This document shows, one piece after another, positions 9,397-17,106 of a stretch of DNA of 64,000 nucleotides. The DNA is from Rhodoferax sp. (GTDB lineage Bacteria > Pseudomonadota > Gammaproteobacteria > Burkholderiales > Burkholderiaceae_C), in NCBI GenBank assembly GCA_024236015.1, contig JACKLK010000007.1, forward strand, positions 124,001-188,000, in the 5' to 3' direction. Both the position numbers and the translations under genes were made by a program. Under the pieces are notes generated by a model. That model did no database searches. It saw only the letters and a list, made by a program, of their open reading frames with translations, and was not told where the DNA came from. Each line of letters starts with the position of its first letter. Positions within the stretch are counted from its first letter, which is position 1.

Positions 9397-10320
9397 TCAC
9401 GCGGGCCACCCCGCGCCACTGGTCTTGAGATAGATCGCATACAGGCTGGTCGTGCCGCAGATGAACAGCCGATTGCGTTTCGGGCCGCCGAAACACACGT
9501 TGGCCACGACCTCGGGCACGCGGATCTTGCCGATCAGCGAACCGTCCGGGTCCAGGCAATGCACGCCGTCGCCGGCGCCGGTCCATACGTTGCCGTGCAC
9601 GTCCACGCGCAGGCCGTCGAACAGGCCGACGCTGCAGGTCGCGAACACCGGGCCGTCGTCGGCGACGCCGCGGCCGTCGGGCGTGAGCGCGAAGCGGCGG
9701 ATGTGGCGCGGGCCGTCGCTCGCATGCGAGATGCCGGTATCGGCCACGTACAGGCTGCGTTCGTCGGGCGTGAACGCCAGCCCGTTGGGCTTGGCCATGG
9801 TGGTGACCACGGCCGTCACGGCTCCGCCATCGGGATCGATGCGGTACACCTGCGAGGCGCCGATCTCCGAGGCGGCGGCATCCCCTTCGTAGTCCGAGTC
9901 GATGCCGTAGGTCGGGTCGGTGAACCAGATGCTGCCGTCGGACTTGACCACCACGTCGTTGGGTGAGTTCAGGCGCCGGCCCTCGAACCGGTCGGCCAGC
10001 ACGGTGCGGCGGCCGTCGTGCTCGATGCGCGAGACGCAGCGCCCGCGGTGTTCGCAGCTGATCAGCCGGCCCTGCCGGTCGACCGCGTGGCCATTGGCGT
10101 TCCATGCCGGCTGCAGGAACACCGACACCGACCCGTCGGTCTCGTCCCAGCGCATGACGCGGTCGTTGGGAATGTCCGACCACACCAGGTAACGGCCGGC
10201 GGCGAAATACGCCGGCCCCTCGGACCAGCGGCAGCCGGTGGCCAGGCGCTCGAGGTGCACGTTGCCGGGTGCGAAGCGCGCAAAACGCGGGTCGAGCAGC
10301 TCGAAGTCAGGCGTCATCAT
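9397..10320 (-). CDS. SMP-30/gluconolactonase family protein
   Basis: A 307-residue six-bladed propeller lactonase of the SMP-30/GNL/LRE family, a divalent-metal enzyme that opens sugar lactones. Motifs: CRWSEGPAYF (metal-binding Glu), NANGHAVDRQGRLISCEHRGRCVSR, LNSPNDVVVKSDGSIWFTDPTYGI (metal-binding Asn and Asp) and KPNGLAFTPDERSLYVADTG (Asp acid/base). All residues expected for metal binding appear present. It begins inside the 3-prime end of the GntR gene (overlap of about 14 nt). Its place between a regulator and a TTT transporter suggests sugar-lactone or aldonate catabolism. Confidence 0.9.
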   Translation of the reverse strand: MMTPDFELLDPRFARFAPGNVHLERLATGCRWSEGPAYFAAGRYLVWSDIPNDRVMRWDETDGSVSVFLQPAWNANGHAVDRQGRLISCEHRGRCVSRIEHDGRRTVLADRFEGRRLNSPNDVVVKSDGSIWFTDPTYGIDSDYEGDAAASEIGASQVYRIDPDGGAVTAVVTTMAKPNGLAFTPDERSLYVADTGISHASDGPRHIRRFALTPDGRGVADDGPVFATCSVGLFDGLRVDVHGNVWTGAGDGVHCLDPDGSLIGKIRVPEVVANVCFGGPKRNRLFICGTTSLYAIYLKTSGAGWPA

Positions 10321-11059
10321 GCGGGGCGTCCTCCTCTTCGAAATAGTCCGGATGCAGCGCCGCCACGCGCAAGGTCAGCGTGTGGTTGCGCTCGAGATGG
10401 CGCGACATGGCCTGCAAGGCGGCCTGCGCGTCGCGCGCACGCAGGCCCGCGACGATGGCCTGGTGGTCGGCCACGGCCTGCCGGCCCGACTGCAGCTCGG
10501 GCACGGCGATGGCGCGCGTGCGCTGGTGCATGTCGCGGGCCTGGGCCACGATGGGCCACACGCCGTCCAGGCCGCAACTGTGCAGCAGGCTGCGGTGGAA
10601 GTCTTCGTCGGCGCGCATCGTCGCCTCCAGGTCGCCGGCGTCCAGCGCCCGGCCCTGGCGTTCCATCGAGGCTTCCAGTGCGGCGATGCCGTCCGGGTTG
10701 GGGGGTGCCGCCAGAATGCGCCGCACGATCTCGGTCTCGACCGCCTCGCGCACGAACAAGGCATCGCGGATGCGCCGGATGCTCAGCAGCGCCACGTAGC
10801 TGCCGCGCTGCGGCAACACCTGGACCAGGCCTTCGCGCACCAGGCGCTGCACCGCTTCGCGCACCGGCGTGCGACTCACGTCCAGCCTGGCGGCCACGCC
10901 GTTCTCCGACAAGGCCTCGCCCGGTCGCAGCCGCGCATGCAGGATGTCCGAACGCAGCCGCTCGAACACCCGCTCGGCCAGCGCCGAACGGTTGGCGGCG
11001 CCACCGGACGCGGACGATGCCTGCACCAGCCCGCGGGGGCGATGTGCACGCACCTTCAT
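10307..11059 (-). CDS. GntR family regulator, FadR/FCD subfamily
   Basis: A 250-residue regulator. A winged helix at about 25-95 has the GntR signature LRPGEALSENGVAARLDVSRTPVREAVQRL, followed by EGLVQVLPQRGSYVA (wing). The all-helical FCD effector domain follows, with the metal-binding pattern DEDFHRSLLHSCG and later histidines near DHQAIVAGL and SRHLERNH. Such proteins usually repress a catabolic operon and release DNA when a carboxylate ligand binds. It overlaps the gene upstream by 4 nt (ATGA) and the lactonase gene downstream. A candidate operator lies at 12512-12525, ahead of the first gene of the operon, which would make regulation autogenous. Confidence 0.93.
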   Translation of the reverse strand: MKVRAHRPRGLVQASSASGGAANRSALAERVFERLRSDILHARLRPGEALSENGVAARLDVSRTPVREAVQRLVREGLVQVLPQRGSYVALLSIRRIRDALFVREAVETEIVRRILAAPPNPDGIAALEASMERQGRALDAGDLEATMRADEDFHRSLLHSCGLDGVWPIVAQARDMHQRTRAIAVPELQSGRQAVADHQAIVAGLRARDAQAALQAMSRHLERNHTLTLRVAALHPDYFEEEDAPHDDA

Positions 11060-12507
11060 GCCGTGGTCTCCGCATCCTGCATGAGGCGGCCGAGGTCGGC
11101 CAGCTTCGCATCGGACAGGTAGCCATACCGATTGACCCACAGGCGGGCCGCGTCGCCCATGGCACCGGCGGCCGTGGCGATGCGCTGGCGCACGTCGGCG
11201 GGCGTGCCGTAGCTGTGGGTGAACGCGATCACCGGCACCGAGCCGGCCTGGTGTTGCGCCTGCCGCAGCTTGTCGACCTGGGCCTGGCGCCCCACCGGAT
11301 GCGCGATGTCGGGCGGCGGGTAATGCAGCGCGGCGCCATCGGGCAGCGGCTCATCGCAAAAACCGAGGAAATCGGCCATGGCCGCGGTCACGGTGTCGAG
11401 TGCGCGCGCATCGGCCGTGCCCACCAGGTCGCGCGCCCAGTAACGCGCCATCATCGGCCAGTGCATGGTGTAGAGCTTGACACCCACGGCGTCGGCCGTG
11501 TCGGCGATGGCGTTCCAGTCGACGCCGGAGACATTCGACAGCGGCGGCGGGAACACCTGGGGCTCGAGCACACGGCGCGGCCCGGACACCTGGTCCAGCG
11601 CCTGCCGGTAACAACGCAGCATCGCACCGGCACTGGCGCGTTTGCTGGCCCACAGCGGCAGCCCGTCGCCCGCGTCGCCGAAAAACGCATCCCAGCCGAC
11701 GCCGGCCAGGGCCTCGCGTACCGCCGGCACGCCGTGCGCCGCCGCGCCACGTGCGGCCGCCTGCCAGCGCGCGAGCTGCTGCGTCACCAGGCCGGCGTAG
11801 GCGCGCGGATCGACGCCTTGCGCGCGCAGCGCCGGCCAGGCCTGCGGATTGAAGTCGAACAGGGTGCTGCGCAGGTCGTACGGCGGGTACTCCGGCCAGT
11901 CGACCCGAAAGCCGTGCACCCCCGGATACCGCTCGGCCAGTTCGGCCAGCAACGCGGCGCCATAGTCGCGCACGTGGCTGCTGGCCAGGCTGGCGTTGCG
12001 GTCGACCCGGTGCGGATGCGGCTGGCCGTCCGGCCCCAGGCACAGGTCCTCGTCCACGGCACCGGAGAACTGCACCCGGTAGCCGGGCGGGCTGGCCGCC
12101 ATGACCTGCAGATAGACGGCGATGCCACGGGTATCGGCCGCCGCCACGACATCGTCGATCAGCCGCGGATGCGCCTGGGTCAGGGCGCCGGGCGGGCTCG
12201 GCTGATAACGCAGCCCCTGGTATCGCCGGGTGTCGTGCACCAGCGACGGCGCGGTGCGCACCCAGGTCTCGCGCGCGCCCCACAGGCTGCGGTCCAGCGG
12301 CCGCACGCCGCCGGCGTCGCCGTCGGGCGGCGGCTCGCGCGCACCGTCGCCGGCGGGCGCGATCTCGAGCAGGTAGGGGCTGGTGACCAGGGCCGTGGCG
12401 CCGGCGGCCTGCAGTTTGTCCAGCACGGCATCGACGCCTTCACACTGGAACCACTCCGGCATCACGGTGATGCCGAGTGTGCGGGCCGACGCGTGATCCT
12501 GGCTCAT
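11056..12507 (-). CDS. Unrecognised 483-residue protein, TIM-barrel-like
   Basis: First gene of the lactonase-TTT-sulfatase operon. I do not recognise the family with confidence. The sequence alternates predicted strands and helices in a way that resembles a TIM barrel of glycoside-hydrolase-like enzymes: LGITVMPEWFQ, ALVTSPYLLEI, AVYLQVMAA, HGFRVDWPEYPPYD (acidic residues at a strand end), VPAVREALAGVGWDAFF, VDWNAIADTADAVGVKLYTMHWPMM and VIAFTHSYG. No signal peptide is seen, so it should be cytoplasmic. The ATG at 12507 directly follows the candidate GntR operator. Its context suggests a lyase, isomerase or hydrolase acting on the imported sugar acid, but this is inference. Confidence 0.8.
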   Translation of the reverse strand: MSQDHASARTLGITVMPEWFQCEGVDAVLDKLQAAGATALVTSPYLLEIAPAGDGAREPPPDGDAGGVRPLDRSLWGARETWVRTAPSLVHDTRRYQGLRYQPSPPGALTQAHPRLIDDVVAAADTRGIAVYLQVMAASPPGYRVQFSGAVDEDLCLGPDGQPHPHRVDRNASLASSHVRDYGAALLAELAERYPGVHGFRVDWPEYPPYDLRSTLFDFNPQAWPALRAQGVDPRAYAGLVTQQLARWQAAARGAAAHGVPAVREALAGVGWDAFFGDAGDGLPLWASKRASAGAMLRCYRQALDQVSGPRRVLEPQVFPPPLSNVSGVDWNAIADTADAVGVKLYTMHWPMMARYWARDLVGTADARALDTVTAAMADFLGFCDEPLPDGAALHYPPPDIAHPVGRQAQVDKLRQAQHQAGSVPVIAFTHSYGTPADVRQRIATAAGAMGDAARLWVNRYGYLSDAKLADLGRLMQDAETTA

Positions 12508-12511
12508 GCGT

Positions 12512-12525
12512 ACTAGTATACAAGT
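12512..12525. promoter_or_regulatory. Candidate GntR/FCD operator
   Basis: ACTAGTATACAAGT is a near-perfect palindrome centred on GTATAC, with one mismatched pair (A opposite A). FCD-subfamily GntR proteins commonly bind palindromes built around GTATAC, for example TNGTATACNA. The site ends 5 nt before the ATG of the first operon gene at 12507, so a bound repressor would block initiation. The operon's own GntR protein is the likely ligand. Inferred from sequence only. Confidence 0.55.
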
Positions 12526-12633
12526 GGCTTTTCCACTGCCGCGATTGGGGCAAACCCGCACACCGATCCACCATCGACGGCCGTGTCGCGACCGCACCGG
12601 GCCGAAGTTTGAACGGGTAAACCCGCATTTCGC

Positions 12634-12654
12634 ATTACACCTGTAATGTGTAAT
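12634..12654. promoter_or_regulatory. Inverted repeat, candidate TetR operator
   Basis: ATTACAC and GTGTAAT flank a 7-nt spacer and are perfect reverse complements. The spacer contains TGTAAT, which also pairs with the left arm, giving a nested repeat ATTACA-CC-TGTAAT. The element sits 9 nt before the preferred ATG of the TetR gene, as expected of an autorepression operator. It also lies in the divergent region facing the GntR-controlled operon. Confidence 0.55.
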
Positions 12655-12663
12655 ATCCAAACC

Positions 12664-13299
12664 ATGGCCACCCAGTCCAGCACCAGCAGCCGCGCCGAAA
12701 AGGCCCGTGCGACCCGCGAACACCTGATCGCCACCGCCATCGACGTGGTGCGCCAGCGCACCTACGGCGCCGCGACGATGTTCGAGGTGGCCAAGGCTGC
12801 CGGCGTCACACCGGGCGCGCTGCAACACCACTTCGGCTCGCGCGCCATGTTGATGCTCGCAATCCTGCAGAGCATCCTGGAGTCCACCGAAGAAGACGGC
12901 ATCCCATGGCCCGACGCCACGATGCCGCTGCCCGAACGCGCAGCCGCCTATCTCGACGCGTTGTGGACGCGGCTGTACGAACCACCCCGCTTCCTCACGG
13001 CCTGGAGCGTCTACTTCGGCGCCGCCGACGAGAGCGCGCTGCAGCCGCGCATTGCCGAGATGCGCCGCGAGCTCACCGACTCGGTCCACGTGCGATTCAC
13101 GCAGATCTTTCCGGAGGCGCGCGCACACGCCGACCTTCCGGCCGTCGTCGACCTCATCCTGTCCGCGCTGCGCGGCATGGGCGTCGCGCGGCTGTTCGGC
13201 ACCCATCCACAGGCGGAGGTGGCCCAGCGCGCGCAGCTGGCCACCTTCATCGCAACCTGGTGCCGCAATGCACCGCCCCTTCACAAGGAGACACCATGA
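12664..13299 (+). CDS. TetR/AcrR family transcriptional regulator
   Basis: A 211-residue regulator with an N-terminal HTH at about 13-60: RATREHLIATAIDVVRQRTY, then TMFEVAKAAGVTPGALQHHFGSRAMLM, the standard TetR recognition helix pattern. The rest is a helical ligand-binding domain with no close match that I can name. An in-frame ATG at 12646 falls inside the inverted repeat at 12634-12654, so the ATG at 12664 is preferred; no strong Shine-Dalgarno precedes either. The stop overlaps the next gene by 4 nt (ATGA), so TetR, Bug receptor and amidase form an operon. Confidence 0.88.
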   Translation: MATQSSTSSRAEKARATREHLIATAIDVVRQRTYGAATMFEVAKAAGVTPGALQHHFGSRAMLMLAILQSILESTEEDGIPWPDATMPLPERAAAYLDALWTRLYEPPRFLTAWSVYFGAADESALQPRIAEMRRELTDSVHVRFTQIFPEARAHADLPAVVDLILSALRGMGVARLFGTHPQAEVAQRAQLATFIATWCRNAPPLHKETP

Positions 13300-14282
13300 C
13301 CACCACATCCCTCGGCCGCAAGGCCATCCGCACCGCGGCACTGGCCGCGGGCCTGGCGATCGCGCCCCTGCTCGCGCTGGCCCAGGACTTCCCGCAACGA
13401 CCGCTGACGCTGGTCGTGCCGTACCCGGCCGGTGGCGCCACCGACACCCTGGCGCGCATCCTGTCCAAGTCCATGGCCGCCAAGCTCGGGCAGCCGGTGA
13501 TCGTCGAGAACAAGGCCGGTGCCGGCACCACCATCGGCGCCGCAGCCGTCGCCAACGCCGCGCCCGATGGCTACACCATGCTGATCAGTTCCAACACCAC
13601 GTTCACGATCAACCCGGCGCTCAAGTCCCAGCTGCCCTACGACCCGCTGAAGTCCTTCGAATCGATCGGCATCCTGGGCACCTCGCCACTGGTTCTGCTG
13701 GCCCATCCGTCCGTGAAGGCCAACACCGTGCAGGAACTGGTTGCACTGGCCAAGGCCCAGCCGGGCAAGCTGTCGTTCGGATCCTTCGGCGCGGGCACCA
13801 CGGCGCATTTCGCCGGCGAGATGTTCAAGGCCATGGCCAGCGTGGACATCCTGCACGTGCCCTACAAGGGCAGCGCGCCCGCGATGCAGGACCTGATCGG
13901 CGGCCAGATCCCGCTGAGCTTCGACACCAACGTGGCCGCCATGCCGCAGATCAAGGCCGGCAAGGTCAAGGCGATCGGCCTGACCTCGGCCAAGCCGACC
14001 TCGCTGATGCCCGGCGTGCCGACCATCGCCGCCGTCTACCCCGGCTATGAAATGGTGCCCTGGATCACCGTGGTCACGCCGCGCGGCCTGCCCGAGCCGG
14101 TGCGCACCCGCCTGACCCGTGCCTTTGCCGACAGCATCTCCGATGCCGAGACGCGGGCCACCTTGCAGAACGCCGGCGTGGACGTGCAGCTCGAGGCGCC
14201 CGCCAGGTACGAACAACGCATCACCGAGGAACTGCCCAAGCTGCGCGCCTACGTGCACAAGGCCGGCCTGGAAGTGCAATAA
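13296..14282 (+). CDS. Bug-type tripartite tricarboxylate receptor (orphan)
   Basis: A 328-residue periplasmic binding protein. The signal peptide is followed by LALAQDFPQRPLTLVVPYPAGGATDTLARI, the Bug family first loop. VIVENKAGAGTTIGAAAVANAAPDGYTMLI is the second typical block and VPTIAAVYPGYE the third. AAGGAG lies 8 nt before the ATG at 13296. There are no TctA/TctB genes in this operon, as is usual for the large Bug families of Burkholderiales; such orphans may share membrane partners. The amidase downstream suggests that its ligand is an amide or an amide-derived carboxylate (inference). Confidence 0.92.
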   Translation: MTTTSLGRKAIRTAALAAGLAIAPLLALAQDFPQRPLTLVVPYPAGGATDTLARILSKSMAAKLGQPVIVENKAGAGTTIGAAAVANAAPDGYTMLISSNTTFTINPALKSQLPYDPLKSFESIGILGTSPLVLLAHPSVKANTVQELVALAKAQPGKLSFGSFGAGTTAHFAGEMFKAMASVDILHVPYKGSAPAMQDLIGGQIPLSFDTNVAAMPQIKAGKVKAIGLTSAKPTSLMPGVPTIAAVYPGYEMVPWITVVTPRGLPEPVRTRLTRAFADSISDAETRATLQNAGVDVQLEAPARYEQRITEELPKLRAYVHKAGLEVQ

Positions 14283-14312
14283 GCTGACCGCGAAAGGGCA
14301 CAGCCGCTTACC

Positions 14313-15836
14313 GTGACACACGACTCCGACCTGACGGCGCGCAGCGCCGTCGAACTGCGCGCCATGATCGGCCGGCGGGAGATCTCGCCGCTCGAACTGA
14401 TGGACGCCTGCATCGCGCGCATCGAGGCGCTGAACCCGGCCATCAACGCCATCGCCGCGACCGATTTCGAGCGGGCCCGCGCAGGCGCCCGCGCCGCGCA
14501 AGCCGCCGTGATGCGCGGCGACACGCTGGGCCCGCTGCACGGCCTGCCGCTGGGCGTGAAGGACCTGCAGGACACCGCCGGGCTGCTCAGCACCAGCGGC
14601 ACGGTGAGCCGGCGCAACCATGTGCCGGCGCATGACAACACGCTGGTGGCGCGGCTGCGGGCGGCCGGCGCCATCGTCACCGCCAAGACCAACGTGCCCG
14701 ACATGGGCGCCGGCGCCAACACCCGCAACCCGGTCTGGGGCGCCACCGGCAACCCGTTCGACCCGGCGCGCAACGCCGGCGGTTCGTCGGGCGGCTCGGC
14801 CGCCGCATTGGCGGTGGACATGTTGCCGCTGGCCACCGGCTCGGACACCGGCGGCTCGCTGCGCATACCGGCCGCGTTGTGCGGCGTGGTGGGCCTGCGC
14901 CCGTCGCCGGGCGTGGTCGCCAACGACGCGCGGCCGCTGGGCTGGTCGGTGATCTCGGTGCTGGGCCCGATGGCCCGCAACGTGGCCGACACCCACCTGA
15001 TGCTGCAAGCCAGCACCGGCATCGAGCCGCGCGATCCGCTGTCGTACGCGGAGCCCGCGCTGGCCGCGCCGCTGGCAGCGGTGGACCTGTCGACGCTGCG
15101 CGTCGGCTTCACCGAAGACTTCGGCATCTGCGCCGTCGACCCGGCGATCCGGCGCAGCCTGCGCCAACGCGTCGCCGCCCTCGAGGCCCTGGGCGTGCGC
15201 TGCGAACCGCTCGCGCTGGACCTCGCGGACGCCGACCGGGTGTTCGACATCCTGCGCGCCGAGAGTTTCTACGCAGGCTACGCCGACACGCTGCGCGATG
15301 CGCCGCACACGCTGGCACCGCACGTGCGCGCCAACATCGAGATGGCCGGCGCGATGACGCTGGCCGATCGCGCCTGGGCCCACCTGGCGCAGACCCGCAT
15401 CGCGCGGCGTTTCGCCACCGCGTTCGAGCGCTTCGACCTGATCGTCGCGCCGACCTCGCCGGTCACGCCGTTCCCGTGGACCACGTTGTACGCCGAGACG
15501 ATCGACGGCCAGGCCATGCGCAACTACTACCACTGGCTGGCGCTGACCTACATCCCGACGCTGGCCACCAACCCGGCCCTGGCCCTGCCCTGCGGCGTCG
15601 ACGAGGCCGGCATGCCGTTCGGCCTGCAGCTGATCGGCCCGCTGCGCGGCGACGCGCGGCTGCTGGCCATGGCGGCGGCGCTGGAGCAGGCCTTCGCCGC
15701 CGACCCGGCGCTGCGACGCCCCAAGCCGGACCTGCAGGCGCTGCGTGCGCCCCGACCGGAGTTGTGCAGCATCGTCACCCACCCGCCGGGCGGGGACGAC
15801 GGCACGACCATGACGGCGACGACCACGGCGGTCTGA
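14313..15836 (+). CDS. Amidase signature family enzyme
   Basis: A 507-residue amidase with the full Ser-cisSer-Lys triad: Lys83 in LPLGVKDLQDT, Ser158 in NAGGSSGGSAAA and the nucleophile Ser182 in GSDTGGSLRIPAA. These match the spacing of GatA-type enzymes. It hydrolyses a carboxamide; substrate unknown. The start is a GTG with only weak upstream purines (AAAGGG). It follows the Bug receptor gene by 30 nt. There are no gatB/gatC genes here, so it is not a tRNA amidotransferase subunit. The Thr-rich tail TTMTATTTAV is not part of the domain. Confidence 0.9.
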   Translation: MTHDSDLTARSAVELRAMIGRREISPLELMDACIARIEALNPAINAIAATDFERARAGARAAQAAVMRGDTLGPLHGLPLGVKDLQDTAGLLSTSGTVSRRNHVPAHDNTLVARLRAAGAIVTAKTNVPDMGAGANTRNPVWGATGNPFDPARNAGGSSGGSAAALAVDMLPLATGSDTGGSLRIPAALCGVVGLRPSPGVVANDARPLGWSVISVLGPMARNVADTHLMLQASTGIEPRDPLSYAEPALAAPLAAVDLSTLRVGFTEDFGICAVDPAIRRSLRQRVAALEALGVRCEPLALDLADADRVFDILRAESFYAGYADTLRDAPHTLAPHVRANIEMAGAMTLADRAWAHLAQTRIARRFATAFERFDLIVAPTSPVTPFPWTTLYAETIDGQAMRNYYHWLALTYIPTLATNPALALPCGVDEAGMPFGLQLIGPLRGDARLLAMAAALEQAFAADPALRRPKPDLQALRAPRPELCSIVTHPPGGDDGTTMTATTTAV

Positions 15837-15993
15837 ACCGCCACCGGCCGGCCGCCGGCCCGGATACGCCACGCCATGGCGGGTCTTGTCGCAGGCCCGG
15901 CCGGCCCGGTCGGGCGTTGTCGCACAATGGCTGCGACCACAACCCCCGGGACGACCGCATCCGCGCCGTCCCGCCCCACCGACCCGCCACGCC

Positions 15994-17079
15994 ATGCTCG
16001 CCACCCTGCTGTTCCTTGCCGGCCTCGTCGCACTGGTCGTCGGCGCGTCGGTGCTGGTGCGCGGCGCCAGCGGGCTGGCGCTGCGCCTGGGCATTTCGCC
16101 GCTGGTGGTGGGGCTGACCGTCGTGGCCTTCGGCACCAGCGCGCCGGAGATGGCGGTGACCACGTCGGCCGTGTTGTCCGGACGCGCCGACATGGCCATC
16201 GGCAATGCCGTGGGCAGCAACATCTTCAATGTCCTGTTCGTCCTCGGCCTGGCCGCGCTGATCACGCCGCTGACGGTGCACCGCCAGGTGATCCGCCAGG
16301 AGGCGCCGATCATGGTCGGCTGCGCCGCGCTGCTGGTGGCCTTGAGCCAGGATGGCCATGTCGGCCTGTTCGATGGCGTGTTGCTGCTCGGGCTGCTGGT
16401 GGCCTACACCGTGTTCCTGATCCTGCAGTCCCGGGCCGACCCGCGCAGCGTTGCCACGGTGTCCGACGACGACCTGCCGCATCCGGCCGAACCCGGCCGC
16501 TGGGATGCCGGCGTGCCGGTGCAGCTGGGCCTGGTGCTGCTCGGCCTGGTGCTGCTGGTGGCCGGGTCCCACGCGCTGGTATCGGCCGCGACCACGCTGG
16601 CGCGCTGGCTGGGCATGAGCGAGGCGGTCATCGGCCTGACCATCGTCGCGGTCGGCACCTCGCTGCCGGAGGTGGCCGCGTCGATCGCCGCCAGCTTCAA
16701 GGGCGAGCGCGACATGGCGATCGGCAACGTGGTGGGCAGCTGCGTGTTCAACATCCTGGGCGTGGTCGGGCTCGGCGGCCTGGCCGCCAGCCTGGGCACG
16801 GCGGGCGCGCTGGTCGTGCCCGAGCACATCCTGCGTGTCGACCTGTGGGTGATGCTGGCCACCACGCTGGCCTGCCTGCCGGTGTTCATCAGCGGGCGCA
16901 CCATCGCGCGTTGGGAGGCTGCGCTGCTGCTCGGTTATTACGCCGCCTACACGGCCTATCTGGTGATGGTGTCGCAGCGGTATGGCGGCACCGATGTGTT
17001 CGGCGACATCATCGTGTCGGTCGTCATGCCCTTGACCATCGTGACGCTGGCCGCCAGCCTGCTGCCTCGGCGCCGCTGA
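15994..17079 (+). CDS. Calcium/sodium antiporter, CaCA family (YrbG-like)
   Basis: A 361-residue inner-membrane protein with two inverted repeats of the CaCA superfamily. Alpha-1 repeat: LTVVAFGTSAPEMAVT and AIGNAVGSNIFNVLFVLG; alpha-2 repeat: IVAVGTSLPEVAASI and AIGNVVGSCVFNILGVVG. The two GTS(A/L)PE motifs carry the ion-binding glutamates. About ten transmembrane segments are visible. It exchanges Ca2+ (or other cation) for Na+ or H+. The ATG at 15994 was chosen because the first membrane helix starts immediately (MLATLLFLAGLVALVVG). Confidence 0.9.
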   Translation: MLATLLFLAGLVALVVGASVLVRGASGLALRLGISPLVVGLTVVAFGTSAPEMAVTTSAVLSGRADMAIGNAVGSNIFNVLFVLGLAALITPLTVHRQVIRQEAPIMVGCAALLVALSQDGHVGLFDGVLLLGLLVAYTVFLILQSRADPRSVATVSDDDLPHPAEPGRWDAGVPVQLGLVLLGLVLLVAGSHALVSAATTLARWLGMSEAVIGLTIVAVGTSLPEVAASIAASFKGERDMAIGNVVGSCVFNILGVVGLGGLAASLGTAGALVVPEHILRVDLWVMLATTLACLPVFISGRTIARWEAALLLGYYAAYTAYLVMVSQRYGGTDVFGDIIVSVVMPLTIVTLAASLLPRRR

Positions 17080-17088
17080 ACGCGCACG

Positions 17089-17105
17089 GCCGCCGCAACG
17101 GCGGC
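17089..17105. terminator. GC-rich hairpin between convergent genes
   Basis: GCCGCCG and CGGCGGC form a perfect 7-bp stem with a CAA loop, located between the stops of the antiporter gene and the symporter gene. There is no T-tract on either side, so it is a weak intrinsic terminator at best, but it could serve both strands. Confidence 0.35.
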
Positions 17106-17106
17106 G

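Noticed and set aside
11056..13341. A 761-codon minus frame joining the 483-residue protein to the antisense of tetR
   Set aside because: The upstream half runs antisense to the TetR gene and through the operator region; the ATG at 12507 fits the true protein.
17089..17105. Full intrinsic terminator between the antiporter and symporter genes
   Set aside because: Kept only as a low-confidence hairpin, because no T-tract follows on either strand.
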